From Bacteroidales bacterium (GTDB lineage Bacteria; Bacteroidota; Bacteroidia; Bacteroidales; UBA932), in contig JAFTWQ010000028.1 of assembly GCA_017465225.1 (NCBI GenBank), positions 1 through 64,000 of the forward strand: a stretch of DNA of 64,000 nucleotides. The letters run 5' to 3'. The number at the start of each line of letters is the position of its first letter. Position 1 is the first letter of the stretch. The notes beneath the pieces are model-generated. The model did not search any database and had not been told where the DNA came from. It worked only from the letters and a program-made list of their open reading frames with translations. Positions 55,012-63,464 of the stretch are shown here, piece after piece. The position numbers and the translations under genes are program-made.

Positions 55012-55674
55012 TCAGATCCATACGAAATGAGAGTTGATTGACTCACCTCCGTCCACTACGATGCTCTGTCCAGTGCAGAATGTATTGACCACAGTCAGGA
55101 AGTAGGCCCATCGAGCGATTTCCTCTGCCGTGGCCCATCTCTTCAAAGGAGTCTGTTCCATTATCTGACTCCATGCTTCAGGGTTGTTCATGACGCATTC
55201 ATTCAGCGGAGTTACCACCCCGCCGGGATCAAGGCTGTTGCATGTAGCCCCATATTGAGCCACTCTCAAAGCCACATTCTTCGTATACGAGACCACGCCA
55301 CCCTTGCTGGCGCAATACTCCGGAAATTCCGAACCTGTATGTGCGCTTGCCGAGCCTATATTCAATATTGACCTTATTGATGGCTGGACTCCGTACTTTT
55401 CGGTCACACGTATCAGCGCCTTGAGATTGATGTCAATGTCATCCTCATTCTGCGTGCCTGCATTGTTGATGAGTATCTCGACTCCTCCTATCTCGGGAAG
55501 TTCATCACGCACATCGGCCTTTATATGAACATATGAATCGTGAAATATCGAGGCATCCTGTCTGTCGATTCCTGTGACCTCATGTCCTTTCTCAAGAAAA
55601 AGTTCCGCGATAGCCTTTCCTATGCCCTGCGATGTACCTGTAATGAGTATCTTCATGTCCTGTAGATTTTGCAT
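55012..55674 (-). CDS. Short-chain dehydrogenase/reductase (SDR)
   Basis: 220 residues. Cofactor-binding GTSQGIGKA at 13-21, NNAGTQ near 71-76, the catalytic Ser in IGSASAHTG and the YCASK active-site pair mark a classical SDR. Asp at the end of the second strand (TGIDRQD) suggests NAD rather than NADP, though the following Arg makes this uncertain. PEEYC-type context and the C-terminal VVDGGES are like FabG-type reductases, but the substrate is unknown. It is on the short side (220 against about 245). A second start at 55656 (MKILITG) is possible. It diverges from the GT4 gene. Confidence 0.88.
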   Translation of the reverse strand: MQNLQDMKILITGTSQGIGKAIAELFLEKGHEVTGIDRQDASIFHDSYVHIKADVRDELPEIGGVEILINNAGTQNEDDIDINLKALIRVTEKYGVQPSIRSILNIGSASAHTGSEFPEYCASKGGVVSYTKNVALRVAQYGATCNSLDPGGVVTPLNECVMNNPEAWSQIMEQTPLKRWATAEEIARWAYFLTVVNTFCTGQSIVVDGGESINSHFVWI

Positions 55675-55745
55675 TGCAAAAATAATGAGTTTTTCAATAT
55701 GGCGATGGTATGATAATGGATATGCCAGACAAAAAATTCAGAATC

Positions 55746-56891
55746 ATGAAAGTGTTAGTAGTGTGCAACAACGCCTTCACAAAAGGCAACGGACTGCATA
55801 CGGTCATGCAGTCATTGATGCCGAGGCTGAAGGAAGCCGGAATCGACGCAAGGCTTATGTCAGTAAGGAACGAGGACATGAACGGTCCGCAGCCGGACTA
55901 CCCTCTCGAACATTTCAGATTTCCCGTATTCGACTCACTGATTTCCTCCCACAGCTACGGATTCGCGAAGATCGACGAAGACATGATCAGGGAGGCTGTA
56001 CAATGGGCCGACGTGATCCATCTTCAGGAAGGCTTCCCTCTCGAAGCGCGGACAGCCAGAATCGCCGACAAGGCAGGAAAGACCATAGTCGGGACCTTCC
56101 ACCTCTACAGCCAGAACATCTTGGCTAATGCCCTTATCAACAGGAAGGACAATTTCCTCAACGATGTCCTTATGTATTTCTGGAGGACGGGAGCCTACGA
56201 CTTTTGCAGCGACATCCATTGTCCTACCGAAACAGTCCGGAAGCATCTGACAGACAATGGTTTCAAAGCCCGTATGAGAGTGATTTCCAACGGGATAGAG
56301 ATTCCGGACGAAAGAATCAAGGCTTCGTTTCCGCAGACCGATCCGATCATCCTGCTCTGCATCGGAAGGTTCGCCCACGAGAAATCACAGTTGACCCTTC
56401 TGGAAGCGATGAGGCACTCGCGTCATGCGGACAGGATACAGATCCATTTCGCCGGCAAGGGTCCGCTGAAAGAAAGGTATGAGCATGAAGCGGAGAAGCT
56501 TGTTTCCGAAGGTATCATGAAGCATCCTGCCGTATTCGGCTTCTATTCTTCTGACGAGCTGAAGGCACTGGCAAGAAAGGCATACCTGAATATCCATTGC
56601 GCAGTAGTAGAGGTAGAAGGGCTTTCATGTCTGGAAGCCATCAGGGAGGGTGTGGTTCCGGTCATCGCGGAGGGCCATCTGGCAGCCACATCGCAGTTCG
56701 CTCTCGACGAGAGGAGCATTTTCCCGGAACAGGATGCAAGGGCGCTGGCCGAGAAGATCGACTGGTGGATCGAGCATCCTGTCGAAAGGCTGCGGATGGG
56801 ACAGGTCTACGCCGATTCGGCAAGGAAATACGACATCGAAGCATCCATAGCCGGAATCATCGACATGTACACCAGCGCCCTGGCGTCGTGA
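55746..56891 (+). CDS. Glycosyltransferase family 4
   Basis: 381 residues from MKVLVVCNN; an alternative ATG at 55710 would add 12 residues. A GT-B fold is indicated by the N-terminal GNGLHTVMQSLMPRL and VIHLQEGFPLEA stretch. The C-terminal donor domain has LCIGRFAHEKSQLTLLEA, FAGKGPLKERYE and the EVEGLSCLEAIREG donor-binding motif. Sequence style (GTFHLYSQN, HCPTETV) recalls diacylglycerol glucosyltransferases, so a lipid acceptor is possible but not established. No other glycan genes are adjacent. Confidence 0.85.
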   Translation: MKVLVVCNNAFTKGNGLHTVMQSLMPRLKEAGIDARLMSVRNEDMNGPQPDYPLEHFRFPVFDSLISSHSYGFAKIDEDMIREAVQWADVIHLQEGFPLEARTARIADKAGKTIVGTFHLYSQNILANALINRKDNFLNDVLMYFWRTGAYDFCSDIHCPTETVRKHLTDNGFKARMRVISNGIEIPDERIKASFPQTDPIILLCIGRFAHEKSQLTLLEAMRHSRHADRIQIHFAGKGPLKERYEHEAEKLVSEGIMKHPAVFGFYSSDELKALARKAYLNIHCAVVEVEGLSCLEAIREGVVPVIAEGHLAATSQFALDERSIFPEQDARALAEKIDWWIEHPVERLRMGQVYADSARKYDIEASIAGIIDMYTSALAS

Positions 56892-57110
56892 CAGTACATA
56901 ATCTTAGGGAGCAATATACATGTTTAAACTTTTACTTTAGTAAATCGGCATATAATGCTTCCCACGTCATTGCGAGGCCGACAGGACGTGAGGGGCCCTA
57001 CTTTCGTTTCGCGGCGTAAAAACAGTCCGAAAGGGCAGAAATCCAGCCACGAGACGGATGTGAATCATTCCACATCCGTTTCGCGGCAAAATGAGAAGTC
57101 AAACGGCCTA
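56892..57110. other. Intergenic region with hairpin and repeat-like sequence
   Basis: 219 bp between convergent genes. It contains CGTCATTGCGAGG, two copies of GTTTCGCGGC (about 57006 and 57078) and a 9-bp stem ACGGATGTG (57054-57062) / CACATCCGT (57071-57079). The stem may end transcription from either side. No ORF is supported here. Confidence 0.5.
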
Positions 57111-59489
57111 CTAGAATTCAACCGTAACCCCTAAGGCGGGGACAATCGTTCCGCTGTACAGTTCCAATGTCTCCAATGCATATCTCTGTTTCAGAGGCAG
57201 TTCATCTGGATTGATGATCTCGCCCGTGCTCAAATATGCATCCGGCTGTCTGATCTTGCTGAATGTAACGTTCTGCAGGTCGACATACAGGCCGAGAGTC
57301 CATTTCTTGAAATAGAAGTCCTTGTCGACCCGGAGATCGATCTGATAATACGGATCAAGACGGCTGCCGTTATACCTCGTATAATCATACACCGGCCTTC
57401 CTGCGGCATCCCATACAACCTTCAGAGAAGATATCTCCTCATCGTACGGAGTATATGGAGAACCGCCGATCGCGCTCACCTTTGCGCCAATGCTCCAGTA
57501 TTTCGGAAGCTGGACAACAGCGCTCAGGTTGATTATGAACCTGTTGTCCCATGCTGAAGGGATATATTCATCATCCTCCGAGCTGCGGTACTCGCTCCTG
57601 TAAAGCGTCGCCGAACCCACAAGTGTCACCTTGTCCGGAACAAGCCACCTTACCAGCATCTCTGCGCCATATGAGCGTCCCTGCGCGGAAGACACAAGAA
57701 GTTCTTCTCCGATGCTGCCGTAATCGGCTCCCACGCATGTCAGAGGCACATTTGTAGCTACCGACAGCGGAATGTCCAGGAACTGCTTGTAGAATCCTTC
57801 AAGACCTACGAAAAGCCTGTCACGAAGCTTCCAGTCAACACCGGCGGCAGCTGAAACGACACTCATATATTCCAGTTCCTTATTGGCAATGACCCCGTCT
57901 GCATCGCGGAAACTCAGGGCTGTGAGCGGAGGCAGCTGATGGTACATTCCGGCGCTTGCATTGAACGACCAGCTCTGCCATGGCATATATGAAACGGAAG
58001 CCCGGGGCGAAAGCTGTTTCCATATCTTTGCTGTCTCTTTCGAGAAGGAGCTACCGTCAGCACGAAGTCCGAACGAAGCATTCACCTTCCCTCCAGGAGA
58101 CTTGTAATCCGCTGATGTGTACAATCCCCATCCCGCAATGCCCAGCCTGGCAGCATAATCCTGCGCTGTACCGTCGGTGAGTCTGCGGTAGACATCTCCA
58201 TTGTAATGCCTGAAGCTGACTTCCGCTCCTTCTCTGACAGTCCATGGGCCGTAATATGACCTGTTCTCGAATCTGGCCTGTCCCTTTCCTTCAAGGCCGC
58301 TGCTTTCAAGAATGATGTTCCCCTCAGAGCTTTCATCATTGTCAAGGTACTTGAGACTCCTGTTGTTGAGATAGCTGTAACCGAGGCTCACAGTCTGGAC
58401 ATGTCCGTCACCGAAATGTCTGTAGGACGTTCCGACTGTGAATGTCTCCTGTCTGAGGGTCGGGAGATAGCTCAAGAGATACCGGTCCGCCGCATCATCA
58501 GGATCATCACTCAACTTCATGTTGTCAAATCCGGCCAGGCCTATGAAGACCAGTTCATTAGCGGAATCGATCTTTGTCTTGAACTTGACCTGTCCGTCTA
58601 TATAGTTCGGAAGCATCGGAAGTCCGAGCAGCTTGAAAAGGAGCTGAAGATATGACTGACGGACAGATGCGATGTATGTGGTCTTCCGGCCGATATGTCC
58701 GCTTGCGCTTACTCCTACTTCGGAGGCTCCGATTGTAGCCTTGAATGCCTGCTTGTCAGGGTTTCCGTCCTTGAGGGTTATGTCCATCACCGAACTCAAC
58801 GCTCCTCCCCTGTTTGCCGGGAAAGAGCCGGTATAGAAGCTGATCTCGCGGATAAGGTCGGAATTGAGGATGCTGACAGGGCCACCGGAAGCGCCCTGAG
58901 TCGCGAAATGGTTGATGTTGGGAATCTCGATCCCATCTATGAAGAAGGCATTTTCCGAAGGGCCTCCTCCCCTGACGATCAGATCGTTACGATAGCCGAT
59001 AGGCGAATATGAGACTCCGGGATATGAGCGGACAATCCTCGCGACATCCTTGTTGGCGCCCGGTATCCTGTCAATGTCTCCTACACTTATGACCCTGACG
59101 CTGACCGGGCTCTCCACGCTTCTTAAGAAAGGGGAAGGCTTTACGCTCGATGCGGCGATTTCAGTCGGATCCTCCTCCATCTCTATCTCGATGAACGGAG
59201 TATAAGGGGTGATCTTGTATTCCGGAGTAACCACCGTCCTGTAACCGAGCTGGATCGCTGAAAACTGATTGATTCCCGGCCTTACCTTCTCCAAGGTAAA
59301 GCGGCCTGTAGAATCAGCAAGTACACCGGAGCCCTCGACTCCTACAATAACGACAGCCGCATATGCGACTCCTTCACGTGTAACACGGTCGATCACCCTT
59401 CCGCTTACGGGATACCCATCGGTCTGGGCGCCTGCACGAATGACAGGAATGGCCATGAAGATGGCCATAAGAATGACAAGACGTTTCAT
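57111..59489 (-). CDS. TonB-dependent receptor with CarboxypepD_reg domain
   Basis: 792 residues. A signal peptide (about 1-21, IRAGAQ) precedes a carboxypeptidase-regulatory-like domain at about 27-105, then the plug at about 120-235 (SVGDIDRIPGANKDVARIV, DLIVRGGGPSENAFFIDGIE, FPANRGGALSSVMDI), then a 22-strand-type barrel ending VVPALGVTVEF-like with a final Phe. Such receptors bring large or scarce nutrients across the outer membrane with TonB energy. No SusD partner or metal-uptake gene is adjacent, so the ligand is unknown. It diverges from the APC permease across 150 bp. Confidence 0.9.
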   Translation of the reverse strand: MKRLVILMAIFMAIPVIRAGAQTDGYPVSGRVIDRVTREGVAYAAVVIVGVEGSGVLADSTGRFTLEKVRPGINQFSAIQLGYRTVVTPEYKITPYTPFIEIEMEEDPTEIAASSVKPSPFLRSVESPVSVRVISVGDIDRIPGANKDVARIVRSYPGVSYSPIGYRNDLIVRGGGPSENAFFIDGIEIPNINHFATQGASGGPVSILNSDLIREISFYTGSFPANRGGALSSVMDITLKDGNPDKQAFKATIGASEVGVSASGHIGRKTTYIASVRQSYLQLLFKLLGLPMLPNYIDGQVKFKTKIDSANELVFIGLAGFDNMKLSDDPDDAADRYLLSYLPTLRQETFTVGTSYRHFGDGHVQTVSLGYSYLNNRSLKYLDNDESSEGNIILESSGLEGKGQARFENRSYYGPWTVREGAEVSFRHYNGDVYRRLTDGTAQDYAARLGIAGWGLYTSADYKSPGGKVNASFGLRADGSSFSKETAKIWKQLSPRASVSYMPWQSWSFNASAGMYHQLPPLTALSFRDADGVIANKELEYMSVVSAAAGVDWKLRDRLFVGLEGFYKQFLDIPLSVATNVPLTCVGADYGSIGEELLVSSAQGRSYGAEMLVRWLVPDKVTLVGSATLYRSEYRSSEDDEYIPSAWDNRFIINLSAVVQLPKYWSIGAKVSAIGGSPYTPYDEEISSLKVVWDAAGRPVYDYTRYNGSRLDPYYQIDLRVDKDFYFKKWTLGLYVDLQNVTFSKIRQPDAYLSTGEIINPDELPLKQRYALETLELYSGTIVPALGVTVEF

Positions 59490-59639
59490 AACACACTAAC
59501 TAACCATAAGGTCCACATAGCATTTATCATGCTAAAAATCCCCCGTTTTGATAGTCCGAAAGCACCTTTTCGCATATAAAAAGGGAAAAATTGCAAAGTA
59601 TTTCCTATATTAGCACCTTAAAACTATACTTAAACCAAC

Positions 59640-61013
59640 ATGTCTGACAATACGGGAAAGTTCAAAAAGGCCATGCGTCCAATCGATGTATGGGGCCTTG
59701 CACTGGGTGCGATCATCGGTTGGGGATGCTTTGTGCTTCCTGGAAGCGCATTTCTTCCTAAAGCCGGTCCGCTCGGCACAGCAGCAGGTATGCTTATCGG
59801 AGCCCTTCTTATCATCATCATCGCATTAAGCTACGGATATCTCATCAGAAAGTTTCCTCTCAGCGGAGGTGAATTCATATACACAAAGGAAGCCATCGGA
59901 AAAAGAAACGCATTCGTCTGCGGCTGGGGAATGATCCTGGCATACTGGAGCCTTATTCCGCTCAATGCGACCGCATTGGCCCTCATCAGCAGATTCCTGT
60001 TCCCCGGCATAGTCCAGCAGGGACTTCTCTACCAGATCGCAGGCTGGGATGTATACGCAGGAGAAGTTGTTCTCGCGTCAGCATTCATCATCATCATGGC
60101 CCTTGTCAACATCAGGGGCATCAAGCAGGCGGCATGGCTTCAGACAGCCATCGCGCTTACGCTTGTAGGCTGTATCTGCATCGTGACATTCCTCGTAATG
60201 TGCTCATCTGACTGGTCAAACCTCACTCCAGGATTTCCTGACAGCAGACGCTGGTGGAAAGGCGTATTCAGTATCGTAGCTATGGCTCCATGGGCATTCA
60301 TCGGTTTCGACTGCATCCCGCAGAGCGCCGAGGAATACAACTTCAGCCATAAGAAATCCACTGGAATCATGATCTCGGCCATCCTGGTTGCCGCGATTCT
60401 CTATGTAGCAGTCTGCGCCGTGACAGCCGTAGGACTCGAGCCATGGCAGCAGCTTCTTGCCGAACGCCACAACTGGCCTACCGGTCACGTAGTGCGCAAT
60501 ACCCTCGGCATTGCCGGCCTTTCCGTACTCGGAATCGCGATGTTCTGCGCAGTGGTTTCAGGAATGAACGCATTCTACATCTCGACTTCGAGACTCATGT
60601 ATGCCATGTCCATCGAAGGCAGCCTTCCTAAATGGTTCAGCTACATATCACCTAAATACGGAACCCCTTCACATGCCATCCTTTTCACCATGGCAGCAAG
60701 TCTCTTCGCTCCTTGGTTCGGAAGAGAGATTCTTCTTTGGATCGTGGACATGACAAGCGTAGGCGCCGCAATCGTATTCGCATATACAACAGCTTCAGCT
60801 GCAATAATATCAAGGAAAAACGGAGACAAGGGACAGATGTGGATCGGATGGTTCGGATGCCTATGCTCTCTCTTCTTCCTTTCACTTCTCATTATCCCTG
60901 GCATGCCTGGCTACCTTACTTTCCAGAGCCGTGTAGTTCTGCTTGTCTGGATAGCCATCGGCGTACTGTTTTATCTTAACATCAGAAAAAGCTATGTCAA
61001 AGGACAGAACTGA
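59640..61013 (+). CDS. APC-superfamily amino-acid permease
   Basis: 457 residues, about twelve helices. The first helix carries GLALGAIIGWGCFVLPG near 19-35, matching the substrate-binding G-x-I-G motif of APC transporters. PLSGGEFIYTKEAIG near 73-87 and the helix-6 stretch PWAFIGFDCIPQSAEE near 217-232 are also typical. It would import an amino acid with protons or by exchange at the inner membrane. It overlaps the next gene by 20 bp and heads a unit with glsA-glsB, so glycine or serine supply for lipid synthesis is an attractive guess. Confidence 0.9.
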   Translation: MSDNTGKFKKAMRPIDVWGLALGAIIGWGCFVLPGSAFLPKAGPLGTAAGMLIGALLIIIIALSYGYLIRKFPLSGGEFIYTKEAIGKRNAFVCGWGMILAYWSLIPLNATALALISRFLFPGIVQQGLLYQIAGWDVYAGEVVLASAFIIIMALVNIRGIKQAAWLQTAIALTLVGCICIVTFLVMCSSDWSNLTPGFPDSRRWWKGVFSIVAMAPWAFIGFDCIPQSAEEYNFSHKKSTGIMISAILVAAILYVAVCAVTAVGLEPWQQLLAERHNWPTGHVVRNTLGIAGLSVLGIAMFCAVVSGMNAFYISTSRLMYAMSIEGSLPKWFSYISPKYGTPSHAILFTMAASLFAPWFGREILLWIVDMTSVGAAIVFAYTTASAAIISRKNGDKGQMWIGWFGCLCSLFFLSLLIIPGMPGYLTFQSRVVLLVWIAIGVLFYLNIRKSYVKGQN

Positions 61014-61839
61014 TTATCTTCTCAACGTTGAAGAAGTCCTCGGTCCCAAGCTCTTGAAGAAGCTTCCGCGCTTTGCCGTGAACTTCTTCAAGAGACGCAT
61101 TCATCAGGACGAAATCAACGACTGCATAATGCATGCAGAGCATTACTGCGGAGCCGGCTTCTTCGGAGAGGCCCTCAAATATCTCGACATCACATACAAG
61201 GTGAGAGGACAGGAGAATCTTGACCTCAGCCACAAGTATCTTTTTGCGTGCAACCATCCGCTCGGAGGCCCTGAAGCACTGATCATAGGATCGCTGTTCC
61301 ATGACATTTACGGAGAAGTCTTCAAGGTGCTGACCAACCAGCTCCTCAGACACATGAAGCCTCTGGCTGAATTCTTCATTCCGGTAAATGTAGTAAGCTC
61401 GAAGCAGAGCCGCGACCTCGGCCTTAAGGTTGCCGACATGTTCCAGTCAGACTCGCAGGTGCTCATATTCCCTGCCGGCCTGTGCGCAAGAAAGCTTGAC
61501 GGAAAGGTGACCGAGCTTCCATGGAAGAAGACATTCATCACCCAGGCGCGCAAATATGAAAGGGACATCGTGCCTCTGCACATTTCAGGCTTCAATTCAA
61601 AGAGATTCTTCTTCCTGAGCAAGCTCAGCATGTTCCTGAAGCTGAAGTTCAACCTCGGCATGATATATCTTGTCGACGAGCTTTTCAACAAGCGCGGACA
61701 GGAATTCGTGATCACGATCGGAAAGCCGATACCATACACAAGATTCGATAAATCAAAGACCGACCTCCAGTGGGCGGCAGAAATCAAGGACACCGTTCAG
61801 GAACTGTCTGTCGGCAACGGATGTCTTCCAAACATGTAG
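60994..61839 (+). CDS. glsA: Glycine-lipid O-acyltransferase (GlsA-like)
   Basis: 281 residues, PlsC-type acyltransferase. The active-site motif reads FACNHPLGGPEAL near 84-96: His is kept, but the position where I expect Asp (NHPLGGLD form) is Glu. FPAGLCARKLDGKV near 162-175 is the second family motif. In Bacteroides thetaiotaomicron GlsA adds the second, O-linked acyl chain to N-acyl glycine. Assignment rests on the pairing with the GNAT gene 4 bp downstream and on family resemblance. It overlaps the APC permease gene end by 20 bp. Confidence 0.75.
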   Translation: MSKDRTDYLLNVEEVLGPKLLKKLPRFAVNFFKRRIHQDEINDCIMHAEHYCGAGFFGEALKYLDITYKVRGQENLDLSHKYLFACNHPLGGPEALIIGSLFHDIYGEVFKVLTNQLLRHMKPLAEFFIPVNVVSSKQSRDLGLKVADMFQSDSQVLIFPAGLCARKLDGKVTELPWKKTFITQARKYERDIVPLHISGFNSKRFFFLSKLSMFLKLKFNLGMIYLVDELFNKRGQEFVITIGKPIPYTRFDKSKTDLQWAAEIKDTVQELSVGNGCLPNM

Positions 61840-61843
61840 AAAA

Positions 61844-62791
61844 ATGACAGTACCTATCATAGATCCGGTTGATGTCCAGCTTCTTAAGAAGGAACTGAAC
61901 GAAAAGACGTTTCTCCGCCACACCAACAGGGGAAACAACGACATATATGTAGTAAACAACGAGAATGCTCCGAATGTGCTCCGTGAGATCGGACGACTCC
62001 GCGAAGTATCATTCCGTGCTGTAGGCGGAGGAAGCGGCACCGAGTGCGACCTTGACCATTTCGACCTCGAAGACAAGGCCTGCTTCCAGCTGGTCGTATG
62101 GAATCCGGAAGCAGATGAGATCATCGGAGGCTACAGGTTCACAAGATGGTCGATGGCGACATTCCACGAGAACGGCCAGCCTTACGTGAACACCGAGCAT
62201 CTTTTCGACTTCTCACAGAAATTCCTTGACGAATACTTCCCATACTGCATCGAGATGGCAAGAGCATTCGTTCAGCCGAAATACCAGTCAGCACAGACCG
62301 GACGCAAGGCCCTCTTCGCCCTGGACAACCTATGGGACGGAATCGGCGGACTCGTGGCCACAGACCCTTCGGTCAAGTATCTTTCAGGAAAGGTGACGAT
62401 CTACAGTTCAAGTCCGGAGCTCAGCAGAAAGGCCATGATATACTACCTCGACAAGCATTTCGGAGACAGGGAAGGACTCATCACATCCAAGAATCCGGAA
62501 AGATGGACTGACGAGCAGGAAGAATATTTCAATGAAATGTTCAATGGAGCCAACTACAAGGAAGACTATCAGATTCTCAACAACTACGTGAAGTCTTTCG
62601 GAGATGTCATCCCACCGCTCATCCATTCATACATCGGTCTTTCCGAAACAATGAAGACATTCGGAACCACATTCGACCCTGATTTCGGAGACTGCTACGA
62701 CACAGCCATGATCATCACGATCGCCGACATCTACAAGGAGAAATACGACCGATACATCAATTCATACTTCAGCGAAGCAGAGAAGGCATAA
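61844..62791 (+). CDS. glsB: Glycine N-acyltransferase (GlsB-like, GNAT family)
   Basis: 315 residues with an OlsB/'hemolysin'-type GNAT domain: LREVSFRAVGGGSG near 50-63, EIIGGYRFTRWS near 92-103 and EMARAFVQPKYQS near 144-156, where such enzymes bind acyl-ACP. In B. thetaiotaomicron GlsB makes N-acyl glycine (commendamide), the precursor of glycine lipids; ornithine-lipid OlsB is the related alternative. The C-terminal 100 residues are an extension typical of the Bacteroidota form. Translationally close to glsA (4 bp). Confidence 0.8.
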   Translation: MTVPIIDPVDVQLLKKELNEKTFLRHTNRGNNDIYVVNNENAPNVLREIGRLREVSFRAVGGGSGTECDLDHFDLEDKACFQLVVWNPEADEIIGGYRFTRWSMATFHENGQPYVNTEHLFDFSQKFLDEYFPYCIEMARAFVQPKYQSAQTGRKALFALDNLWDGIGGLVATDPSVKYLSGKVTIYSSSPELSRKAMIYYLDKHFGDREGLITSKNPERWTDEQEEYFNEMFNGANYKEDYQILNNYVKSFGDVIPPLIHSYIGLSETMKTFGTTFDPDFGDCYDTAMIITIADIYKEKYDRYINSYFSEAEKA

Positions 62792-62810
62792 ACACGTAAA
62801 CTGAAAATAT

Positions 62811-63434
62811 ATGAAAACTTTCAAGTACATCGTCGCAGGCTTCTGCCTCATGGCAGCAGTGTCTTGCAATCAGACTCCGCAGACGGAGCAGGCTTCTTCA
62901 GAGTACGAAAACGCAGTCATCGAGAACATGATGACCCGCCGAAGCATACGCAGATACAAGGAAGGCCCTGTTGCCCGCGAGACCATGGAGACAATCCTGG
63001 AATGCGGCATCAACGCGCCTAACGGCATGAACAAGCAGTCGTGGGAAGTACGCGTTGTGGACAATCCGGAAGTCATGGACGAGATCGTCAGACTCATGGC
63101 GGCAGGCAATCCTGACGTTGACCCGGGAAGGGTCAAGGGATGCTTCAGAGGAGCTCCTACCATGATCTTCATTGCAAACGATCCGTCATATGACTGCTCA
63201 CCTATCGACTGCGGTCTCCTTTCGGAGAACATAATGCTAGCAGGATGGTCACTCGGAGTCGGATCAGTCTGCCTCGGAAGCCCTGTACGTTTCCTCAATA
63301 ACGCTCCGGAGGCCCTCGCAAAGCTCGGCTTCAGCGAAGGATACACCCCGATCATCTGCATCGGAATGGGTTATCCTGACGAAGCCCCGGACGCAAAGCC
63401 ACGCGATCCTGGCAAAGTTAAATTCGTAGAATAA
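62811..63434 (+). CDS. Nitroreductase-family lipoprotein
   Basis: 207 residues. A lipoprotein signal (lipobox AVSC, Cys19) is followed by an FMN-type nitroreductase domain: MMTRRSIRRYKEGPV near 40-54, APNGMNKQSWEVRVV near 74-88, and a C-terminal GMGYPDEAPDAKPRDP. Most nitroreductases are cytoplasmic; export of an FMN enzyme as a lipoprotein is unusual, though seen in Bacteroidota. Cys at CGINAPN, CSPIDCG and VCLG might bind metal or be redox-active, but this is speculative. It follows glsB by 19 bp and ends at a terminator. Confidence 0.87.
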   Translation: MKTFKYIVAGFCLMAAVSCNQTPQTEQASSEYENAVIENMMTRRSIRRYKEGPVARETMETILECGINAPNGMNKQSWEVRVVDNPEVMDEIVRLMAAGNPDVDPGRVKGCFRGAPTMIFIANDPSYDCSPIDCGLLSENIMLAGWSLGVGSVCLGSPVRFLNNAPEALAKLGFSEGYTPIICIGMGYPDEAPDAKPRDPGKVKFVE

Positions 63435-63437
63435 AGA

Positions 63438-63464
63438 AAAGCGGCTTCAAGGCCGCTTTCTTTT
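63438..63464. terminator. Bidirectional terminator
   Basis: AAAGCGGC (63438-63445) / GCCGCTTT (63452-63459), loop TTCAAG, then CTTTTT; A-rich on the other side. It lies between the convergent nitroreductase and flavodiiron genes. Confidence 0.8.
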
